Below, piece after piece: positions 57,982 to 64,000 of a stretch of DNA of 64,000 bases (positions are counted from its first letter, which is position 1; each line of letters starts with the position of its first letter). The DNA is from WYZ-LMO2 sp038731605. Its GTDB lineage: Archaea > Halobacteriota > Archaeoglobi > Archaeoglobales > Archaeoglobaceae. The translations under genes and the position numbers were made by a program. The notes beneath the pieces are model-generated. The model had not been told where the DNA came from and ran no database searches. It was given only the letters and a program-made list of their open reading frames with translations. The stretch lies in the NCBI GenBank assembly GCA_038731605.1, contig JAVYQP010000005.1, positions 33,229-97,228 of the forward strand, read 5' to 3'.

Positions 57982-60480
57982 ATGTTGGCAATTAACCCCA
58001 TAAATTTAAAGGTTGAGTTCCCTGACTACGCTGTCGCTGGCGAGTTGCTCAAAAATGCCCTGAAAGGGAAGAAATTCAAGAATATTAGGGAGTTCAATGA
58101 TTTCGTAACCGATTTTTTAAAGAACAGCAAGATTAGCGATTTACCAGCGGACACGAGATTTCCCGGATTTTTCTCTAGCCTTGCAGATCATTCTATATCG
58201 ACTTCGGCAATTGCAGTTCCACTTGCTCTCGAACTGCTAAGACGTGGAATTGACTTCAGTTTGGAGTACAGCGGGGAATTTGCGGAAATGCTCAAAGAAG
58301 AGGAATCCCTGAAAGAAATTGTAAGATGCGCCTCACTTCTTCACGACATTGGAAAGCAACCGCCTATGCAACATGACGAGAGGACGAGGAAATACGTTAG
58401 AGAAATACTGGAGTTAGCAGGATTCGGAAAAATAGCTGAAGACGTCGCCATATGCGCATCAAAGCATCACTATAGATTAGGGAAGGAAAATCCACCAGAG
58501 ACGAAGCTCGAATGGGTAATCGCTATTGCAGACAAAGTCTCGGTTGCTGAGAGGATGATATTCTTAGACAAAAGAATGATCGAGGTCTGCAAATGGATAC
58601 AGCAGAATCTTGGCAATATGATTGAAGAGGAGGATAAAAAGAGGATAGACGACGTTATCGAATACTTAAAGGATGGGAAAGCCAGAGAAGGGCTTGAGTT
58701 TCTAATACCCCTAAATCCGCAAGAAATAGATAGAAGACTTTTCAATCCAAAAGAGGTCTTTGGAGTGGAACCGGAGCTTGGAATCCTTTGCCTCGAAATT
58801 GCGGGAATTCAAAAATTTATAAATGCTTCGGATTTTAGAAAATACGTATCAGGAGCGAGCGTTTTGCTTGAGAACGTTTTAGAAGAGCTTGGAAAAATGA
58901 TTGCAGACGAAATTTCCCCCGAGAGCTTGATTTACGCTAAAGGTGGATCTTTGCTCGCTATAATTCCACCAAGCTACTACGGGGAAATCAGAAAAAAGAT
59001 CAAGGAGCACTTCAGAAACAGGACGCTTGTGGTAAAACCCAAATTGCCGTTAAAGCTCAGCTATAAGCTCTATGAATTCAAATATGGACCAAAGGTTTTT
59101 CTGGACCTCCAATCGAGAAGCTCGATCGAAAGAAGGAACTTCGGGGAAATAGTTTCGAGAACCCTGAGCTTTCTGGAAGTAGAGGAGAGTGTTGGCAATA
59201 CTGTGGCGATTCCAGTAGGAGAGATCTGCAGATACTGCTATGAGTTCAAAGCAGAAGACTACTTAGGAGAGAACAACGAAAGGATCTGCAGGCGTTGCTA
59301 TCTTGTGGTTGAGGAGCATAAGAAAACGAAAGAACCACTTCTCTTTACGCTCGATCTCGAAAAGGTTGAAGTTGGCGGGTTAGATAAAATTTCAAGTGAA
59401 TTGCTCCGAAAAATCGTCAAAAAATTCGAGGAGAAGGCTAAAAATAGTAAAGTGATCGCAGATCTGAAGTTCAAAAAGCTAAAGAAGATCACGTTCCGTT
59501 CCGTGTTAACGTGGAATTATCTAGGCAGACAGCACTTCTTTGGTCGTGAGGAGGGAACCTACGATATAGCATTCATAAAGGGGGACGGAGATAACTTTGG
59601 AAAAATAAAGGAGTCTGCAAACTCAATAACTCTTTTCAGACGAATATCTAATATTCTCGAGTGTGTCATCGAAGGTTCTGTGATCGAGTCTTTCTCGGAG
59701 ATTCTGATAAAGATGCTTGAGCTCGCAAAACTATACGAATGGGAGTCCGGAGAGATTGAGCTGGAGGTTCCATTCGATGTTGTGTTTATCGGCGGGGATG
59801 ACTTCTTGGTTCTAATGGATCCAGCCTTCGTGTTCGTCTTCGTGAAAAGCTTTAGAAAGAACGTTCAAAAACACCTTGGGAGTAGAAAGAATAGTTTCGA
59901 AAAAAGGATCGATGAGGCACTCTCTGTATTCCCGCTCGGAGTTTCGATGGGGATAGCGGTAGCTAAGAATAGGGTTCCGATAAAGGCGACGGTTGAGATC
60001 TTAAACGATATGGTGAGAAAAGCGAAAGCAAAGTCAAAGCAAGACAAGAGACAATTTGGGGGTGAAATCTACGTTTACATGCAGAAGTTCGATCAAATCC
60101 CAACAAGGGATGAGATAGAGAAACAGGAAAAATACACTTCCTTCCCGATGAACGGTGAAGAGCTCCAGAAGTTCGTGGAAGATCTTAGATTCTTTGCGGA
60201 AAGAGACGTCTCGCCAAACTGGCTGGAGAGGGTTTTTGGAAGAAGGATACCGGAATCGAGAGAAGATGCTTGTATAGAGCTTCTCTTTAAGATGGCGAGA
60301 ACGAATAAGAATGAAGAAAGCTACGAGCTCCTAAAAAAGCTCTACGAGATGCATGGAAAATTCCAGTCACCCGATGGGAAGTATTTCCATATAGACCTTG
60401 CGGACTCGCTCAGGATATTAACTGAAAATGTCAATGAAAAAAGGCTTCGAGATACTGTAAGGATCTTGTTGGGTGATTAA
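57982..60480 (+). CDS. cas10: Cas10, type III CRISPR large subunit with HD and active cyclase motifs
   Basis: 832 residues from ATG 57982 with AGGGGGAT upstream (an in-frame codon eight residues earlier lies before this site). HD nuclease domain: LADHSIS (His70), CASLLHDIGKQPPMQ (His121-Asp122), ASKHHY. First palm ILCLEIAGIQKFINASD. Zinc pair C-x2-C at 416/419 and 436/439. Second palm FIKGDGDNFGKIK (534-538) and cyclase motif FIGGDDF (Gly604-Gly-Asp-Asp607). Both ssDNA cleavage and cyclic oligoadenylate synthesis are therefore expected. A helical domain ends the protein. First gene of the operon. Confidence 0.93.
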   Translation: MLAINPINLKVEFPDYAVAGELLKNALKGKKFKNIREFNDFVTDFLKNSKISDLPADTRFPGFFSSLADHSISTSAIAVPLALELLRRGIDFSLEYSGEFAEMLKEEESLKEIVRCASLLHDIGKQPPMQHDERTRKYVREILELAGFGKIAEDVAICASKHHYRLGKENPPETKLEWVIAIADKVSVAERMIFLDKRMIEVCKWIQQNLGNMIEEEDKKRIDDVIEYLKDGKAREGLEFLIPLNPQEIDRRLFNPKEVFGVEPELGILCLEIAGIQKFINASDFRKYVSGASVLLENVLEELGKMIADEISPESLIYAKGGSLLAIIPPSYYGEIRKKIKEHFRNRTLVVKPKLPLKLSYKLYEFKYGPKVFLDLQSRSSIERRNFGEIVSRTLSFLEVEESVGNTVAIPVGEICRYCYEFKAEDYLGENNERICRRCYLVVEEHKKTKEPLLFTLDLEKVEVGGLDKISSELLRKIVKKFEEKAKNSKVIADLKFKKLKKITFRSVLTWNYLGRQHFFGREEGTYDIAFIKGDGDNFGKIKESANSITLFRRISNILECVIEGSVIESFSEILIKMLELAKLYEWESGEIELEVPFDVVFIGGDDFLVLMDPAFVFVFVKSFRKNVQKHLGSRKNSFEKRIDEALSVFPLGVSMGIAVAKNRVPIKATVEILNDMVRKAKAKSKQDKRQFGGEIYVYMQKFDQIPTRDEIEKQEKYTSFPMNGEELQKFVEDLRFFAERDVSPNWLERVFGRRIPESREDACIELLFKMARTNKNEESYELLKKLYEMHGKFQSPDGKYFHIDLADSLRILTENVNEKRLRDTVRILLGD

Positions 60481-60481
60481 A

Positions 60482-61027
60482 ATGCGGTTTTGGTTTGACG
60501 AAATTGAAGTTCGCCTTGTGTTGAGAAATATAAGAATTGGCGGAGCAAAGGATGAAGAGGTCGACCTTGGAATTGTGCCATTGCGGTATGCGGCGAGTGG
60601 CATAAAGGGACTGCTTAAAAAAGCGGCGATTAGAGTTTCGAACTCAATCGGCTCTAAAAATCTCACCCAACAGATCTTTGGTGAAAGCGACTTGGAGGGG
60701 AAGATACAAATAACCGTGGATGAATTCGGGAACAACAATGAGAACAAGAGGTTCGGAATAAAAATAGACCCATTGTTTGGCTCCGTAAAAGAGAAACACC
60801 TGTTTTCATATAAGTTTCTAACCGTTGACTACCTGAAATTCAAGATAAAGCCTTTGATTAAGCTAAGCGAAGAAGAAGCGGAATTTCTTTTCCACTGTTT
60901 GAACTACTTGAGATACGAGACAATTGGCGGATTCGGTTCGAGGGGAATTGGACTGATCGAAGATGTGGAGGTTGATGAAAGGTTTAGACGATTTTTGGAG
61001 GGAAAATATGAGGGTCTTTCTCGTTGA
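60482..61027 (+). CDS. Short RAMP (Cas7-like) protein
   Basis: 181 residues from ATG 60482, one base after the cas10 stop. RAMP features: an N-terminal strand VRLVLRNIRIGG, YAASGIKGLLKKAAI in place of the usual PGSSLKG helix, and the glycine-rich loop GGFGSRGIGLIED near the C-terminus. No catalytic Asp of the Csm3 type is visible in the first loop. Probably a backbone or end subunit of the type III complex. The small size is unusual. It overlaps the next gene by 20 bases. Confidence 0.72.
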   Translation: MRFWFDEIEVRLVLRNIRIGGAKDEEVDLGIVPLRYAASGIKGLLKKAAIRVSNSIGSKNLTQQIFGESDLEGKIQITVDEFGNNNENKRFGIKIDPLFGSVKEKHLFSYKFLTVDYLKFKIKPLIKLSEEEAEFLFHCLNYLRYETIGGFGSRGIGLIEDVEVDERFRRFLEGKYEGLSR

Positions 61028-62126
61028 GGCACGAACGATCGAGCCAGTCGTGATAGCATCGAAAAAGGGGAAAACGGGGCTTATCGAAGGGCTCAGATAT
61101 ATCCCAGCGTCGTCGATTGCTGGGGCGATTGCGAGAATGTGTATTCTTAAGAACGTAAGGAACTCCATTGGGAACTGCAAACAACTTGAAGAGGTAAATA
61201 AAACTCCAGAATGCAGTAGTTGCTCGGAGAATTGTCTATACAGAAAGATATGGGTGGAAAAGAAGTTCAAGGTTACAAATGCTGTGCTTGGAAATTGGAA
61301 ATTCGAAAAGCCTGGAATTGCTGGACTGCAGACAGTTGGGGAGCAAAGAGTTAGAGGAGATAAAAAAGACCTCTTGCTGTTCTCATTCCTTGAAAGGATG
61401 TTCTGGCTTGAAAAACTAAATAATAATGAAGCATTTCTGAAGGTTTCTGAGACCTTGAAGGAAAAAGGGTTCAAGAAAAAAGCCACGGATTTCGATGGAG
61501 AGAGCTTTAAATCAGCCGAGCTTATCCAGCTGACAAGGACGAGCGTGGGAGAAAAATTGAAGACCTCGAAGGAAGGAGAGCTTTACGGTTTTACCGCAAT
61601 AAAGGAGGGGCAAACCCTCAGGTTCATGGCGGTAGGCGATGGAGAGCTCGAGGAAATTTTTAATGATGAGGTTAAAGTTGGGGCTTGGAAATCACGTGGA
61701 ATGGGTCTTGTTAGGCTAAAACTCGTCAGTTCTATGAATTGCGGAGAGTTTATCGAGAAGAGGGCTTCAGAGATAAGAAAAGGACTCGAGGAAATCTCTA
61801 AACTCTTATCTGAATTTGGACTCGAGGGCTACTTTGCCACATGCACGTATCTCACCGACGGAACTGAAATGCCAAACTTTGGAATCCTCCATTCGATTGA
61901 GAGATTCAGAAGGCTTGTGAGGTATGAGAGGATTGGAGAGAACAGCAACTTCATTCTCGTTGACACAATCTCAGCAGGATCCGCAGGGGTGATTAGAGTA
62001 GAGGAACCAGAAAGTGCATCTAAGAAGCTTGCAGAATATGAAATAAGGTTTTTTAAGTATCCTTGGTTTGATTGGGTGTTTTTCAACCATCCCGTGCATT
62101 ATGAGTTTAGTGCTCTGAGGGGGTGA
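61008..62126 (+). CDS. csx10: Csx10-like RAMP (Cas5-group) subunit
   Basis: 372 residues from ATG 61008 with GGAGGG five bases upstream. Features of Csx10: YIPASSIAGAIARM (PGSslRGalA-like), a cysteine group CSSCSENCLYRKI followed by KKFKVTNAVLGN, and the glycine-rich loop GAWKSRGMGLVRL in the second half. Csx10 binds the crRNA 5' handle region and marks subtype III-D. The symbol is given on pattern recognition only; Csm4 or Csm5 are other possibilities. Confidence 0.6.
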   Translation: MRVFLVEARTIEPVVIASKKGKTGLIEGLRYIPASSIAGAIARMCILKNVRNSIGNCKQLEEVNKTPECSSCSENCLYRKIWVEKKFKVTNAVLGNWKFEKPGIAGLQTVGEQRVRGDKKDLLLFSFLERMFWLEKLNNNEAFLKVSETLKEKGFKKKATDFDGESFKSAELIQLTRTSVGEKLKTSKEGELYGFTAIKEGQTLRFMAVGDGELEEIFNDEVKVGAWKSRGMGLVRLKLVSSMNCGEFIEKRASEIRKGLEEISKLLSEFGLEGYFATCTYLTDGTEMPNFGILHSIERFRRLVRYERIGENSNFILVDTISAGSAGVIRVEEPESASKKLAEYEIRFFKYPWFDWVFFNHPVHYEFSALRG

Positions 62127-62131
62127 TTGTT

Positions 62132-62473
62132 GTGTCGGGTAAGGTTGAAAGTGCTTGCAAACTCTTGGATGGTATTGAGGCTGTGAAGGGTGAAGAGGAG
62201 GGGAAAGTAACGAGGAGTTTTCTAAGAAAAGTTTTCGAACTTTTGGACGAGGTGGATAGTAAGGAGGAATTCATAATTTCGGTCGGTTACATTGTTGCAA
62301 GGAGGAAAGGAGGGGACTTGATTAAATTCTTTAGAGCGCTGAGAGATTGTGTAGAGAAAGAGGAAGGAGAGTGGAACAAGGTCCGAGAAAAACTAAAGGA
62401 CGTGTTGGAAAATACGATTAAAATTTACACGATTAGAGCTGAGCTGAGGGAGGACTTATGCACGAGGCGCTGA
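62132..62473 (+). CDS. cas11: Type III small subunit (Cas11/Csm2-like)
   Basis: About 113 residues from GTG 62132, with GGGGGTGAT five bases upstream; GTG 62123 is the alternative. The protein is helical and charged, no enzyme motif, with size and operon position as for Csm2/Cmr5 small subunits that line the target RNA channel. Sequence similarity in this family is weak, so the call rests on context. It overlaps the next gene by 16 bases. Confidence 0.62.
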   Translation: MSGKVESACKLLDGIEAVKGEEEGKVTRSFLRKVFELLDEVDSKEEFIISVGYIVARRKGGDLIKFFRALRDCVEKEEGEWNKVREKLKDVLENTIKIYTIRAELREDLCTRR

Positions 62474-63168
62474 AAAACAGATATGTCCTCGAGTGCACCA
62501 TCGAAACACTTTCTCCACTTCATATAGGCTCAGAAAAGGCTTTGGGCTTTGGAATAGATAACCCAATTGTGAAAGTTAAGCGGAACGGTAAGGAGTTGCC
62601 AGTGATTCCTGGCTCGAGTATAAAAGGTGTTCTAAGAGCTCACTTTTATAGGCTCGCACACTCTGGGGCTTTTAGTAAGCTTGGATTCTTTAAGGCTCTC
62701 GAGGAGGAATTGGAAGAATTTGAGGAAAAATTCTCAAAGAAAAAGGAGGAAGAAAAATTGAAAGAACTCAAAAACATTGGAACTCTTGAAAAGCTTTTTG
62801 GGATCTCCGGGCTTGCTTCTCCGTTGAAGATAACGGATGCAGAACCTTTGGAATTTAGCATTGGCACGAGAACGCATGTGAAAATAGATCCAGAAAAGGA
62901 TAGAGCAGAAAAGGGCAAGCTCTTTACAGTGGAATATGTGGAGGGAAAATTCAAGTTCAAGATAGTTTTCGATGAGCTCAAATCCGACTACGACGATGTC
63001 AACGATTTCTTTAGAGAAATCTTTTACAGAAGTCTGAAAAACGGGCTTGAAATTCACTTTGGAGGAATGAAATCCCGTGGTTATGGGCTTTGTTTGATCA
63101 GAGTGGATAAAGCTTGGAGATACACAGCAGAGGGACTTGCTGTTGGAAAAGCTGAAGAGTGGAGGTGA
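62458..63168 (+). CDS. csm3: Cas7 backbone subunit (Csm3-like), copy 1
   Basis: 236 residues. ETLSPLHIGSEKALGFGIDN contains Asp34, at the position of the Csm3 Asp that cuts target RNA every six bases. PVIPGSSIKGVLRAHFYRLA is the RAMP helix, and GGMKSRGYGLCLIRVD the glycine-rich loop. An insert of Glu and Lys (about residues 78-103) extends the thumb region. With the following copy it should form the backbone of the type III complex. Confidence 0.87.
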   Translation: MHEALKNRYVLECTIETLSPLHIGSEKALGFGIDNPIVKVKRNGKELPVIPGSSIKGVLRAHFYRLAHSGAFSKLGFFKALEEELEEFEEKFSKKKEEEKLKELKNIGTLEKLFGISGLASPLKITDAEPLEFSIGTRTHVKIDPEKDRAEKGKLFTVEYVEGKFKFKIVFDELKSDYDDVNDFFREIFYRSLKNGLEIHFGGMKSRGYGLCLIRVDKAWRYTAEGLAVGKAEEWR

Positions 63169-63172
63169 AATT

Positions 63173-63976
63173 GTGAGCTTCGGGAGTTATTCTTTGTTGG
63201 CTACGGTTTCGGGAAAGATAAGAGCGGTAGGACCAATGAGAATAGGAGCTGGGAGGGCTCTAAGCATCGTAACTTCAGATCTTCCTGTAATAAAGAACTC
63301 GAGAAACGAACCAGTTATCCCGGGTTCGAGCTTGAAGGGATTCTTTAGAGGACATTTGAGAAGGATTTTGCTTATGAAGATGGATACAAAGAAAGCCGAT
63401 GACATCCTGAAAGAAGTATTCGGTGGGACCGAGGAGGAGGACAACGCCTCTGCGATCCTTTTCCACGAGGTTCCGATGAAAGAGGGTAGACTGGCTGAAA
63501 GGAAACACATAGCAATAAATCCCAAAACCTGTGGAGTTCAGAACCTCTTCGATGTTGAATGCGTTCTCGATGGAGCGATTTTTGAAGGAAAAATCTTATC
63601 TGCGAGGAACTTGAACCCAAGAGCTCTTGGATTGCTCAAGCCTGTGATGGACTTAGCCAATTTTGGGGTTGCAAGACTTGGGGGGTTTAAGAGCAGAGGA
63701 TATGGAGAGATATCGATAGAAGTTAACGAGATATCTCTTATATTCCCTGGAAAAAGCTTGGAAGACTTAAATGCTGGTTTCGAAGTCAAAAACCTCATTC
63801 CGAGAGGCTTTCCATCGATAAAAGTTAAAAAATCCGATGGAAGCGTTAGCGTAGACGGCTTCGCTCTAAACCCAGAAATCCGAGAAAATGCAACATTTTT
63901 CGGAATCGAAATGAAATTCAGAGGTAGCGAAGCTTTAAAGTTCTTGGACTCAATGCTCAAGCTGGTGAAATTATGA
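63173..63976 (+). CDS. Cas7 backbone subunit (Csm3-like), copy 2
   Basis: About 267 residues from GTG 63173, chosen because GGAGGTGA (63161-63168) ends four bases upstream. RAMP features: VGPMRIGAGRALSIVTSDLP with an Asp in the cleavage loop, PVIPGSSLKGFFRGHLRRIL, and GVARLGGFKSRGYGEISIE. A second, distinct Cas7 in one operon is typical of III-D and some III-A relatives. Confidence 0.85.
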   Translation: MSFGSYSLLATVSGKIRAVGPMRIGAGRALSIVTSDLPVIKNSRNEPVIPGSSLKGFFRGHLRRILLMKMDTKKADDILKEVFGGTEEEDNASAILFHEVPMKEGRLAERKHIAINPKTCGVQNLFDVECVLDGAIFEGKILSARNLNPRALGLLKPVMDLANFGVARLGGFKSRGYGEISIEVNEISLIFPGKSLEDLNAGFEVKNLIPRGFPSIKVKKSDGSVSVDGFALNPEIRENATFFGIEMKFRGSEALKFLDSMLKLVKL

Positions 63977-64000
63977 GCTACTACGATTTTGTCCCAGTAG
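63973..64000 (+). CDS. Start of a further RAMP gene (cut by window edge)
   Basis: ATG 63973 overlaps the previous stop (ATGA) and the frame stays open to the edge: MSYYDFVPV. The tyrosine-rich F-V-P start is that of several RAMP proteins with an N-terminal Y-x-F-V-P segment. Only nine codons are visible. Confidence 0.5.

Overview
The window reads as chromosome of a hyperthermophilic euryarchaeon, most probably a member of the Archaeoglobales. The evidence is F420-dependent methylene-tetrahydromethanopterin dehydrogenase (Mtd), deoxyhypusine synthase, archaeal RpoK, enolase and ribosomal protein S2, RPA with its associated OB-fold protein, NurA-HerA-Mre11-Rad50, family 4 uracil-DNA glycosylase, TATA boxes about 25 bases upstream of start codons (many leaderless transcripts), and GTG and TTG starts. 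The species is not determined from the sequence. Genes are tightly packed, with many 1-50 base overlaps.

Layout. 1-3.7 kb: end of a membrane-anchored S16-like protease with a PGF-type C-terminus, a DUF92 membrane enzyme divergent from a degenerate cis-prenyltransferase, a PUA protein and an unknown protein. 3.7-10.3 kb: HisA-related protein and a six-gene operon of pilin-like proteins, one a 944-residue von Willebrand A (VWA) protein whose VWA domain is split by a large insert. 10.5-18.4 kb: anaerobic cobalamin operon cbiL-F-G-HC-D-E-X, divergent from the cobalt ECF transporter cbiM-N-Q-O. CbiH is fused to CbiC, and CbiO is fused to the methyltransferase CbiT. 18.4-26.4 kb: deoxyhypusine synthase and arginine decarboxylase, polyprenyl diphosphate synthase, PHP, DUF211, TatC, metallo-beta-lactamase, kinase-like and zinc-ribbon proteins, radical SAM protein and tRNA-Lys. 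26.8-36.9 kb: mtd, CYTH protein, the sulfide-to-homocysteine pair, M20 peptidase, regulator, SPL-like radical SAM, methyltransferase, ilvC, DUF1152 and the RPA pair. 37-48.4 kb: tRNA-Pro-rpoK-eno-rps2, feoAB behind a perfect palindrome, UDG, nitroreductase, aminotransferase-ribH, cupin-histidine kinase, tRNA-Cys, an ABC transporter, a glutamine amidotransferase and tRNA-Leu.

48.7-64 kb is a repair and defence region: nurA-herA-mre11-rad50, a HepT/MntA toxin-antitoxin pair, a truncated CARF-like gene, a CARF-winged-helix gene, and, divergent from it, a type III CRISPR effector operon. That operon is cas10 with HD and GGDD motifs, a short RAMP, a csx10-like gene, a small subunit, two Cas7/Csm3-like proteins and the start of a further RAMP cut by the window edge. 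No CRISPR array, cas1, cas2 or cas6 is seen.

Functional links: agmatine made by PdaD can feed polyamine synthesis and so the DHS reaction; cobalt uptake and corrin synthesis share one divergent control region and one fusion protein; Cas10 carries the motifs to make cyclic oligoadenylate, which the adjacent CARF protein could sense or degrade.
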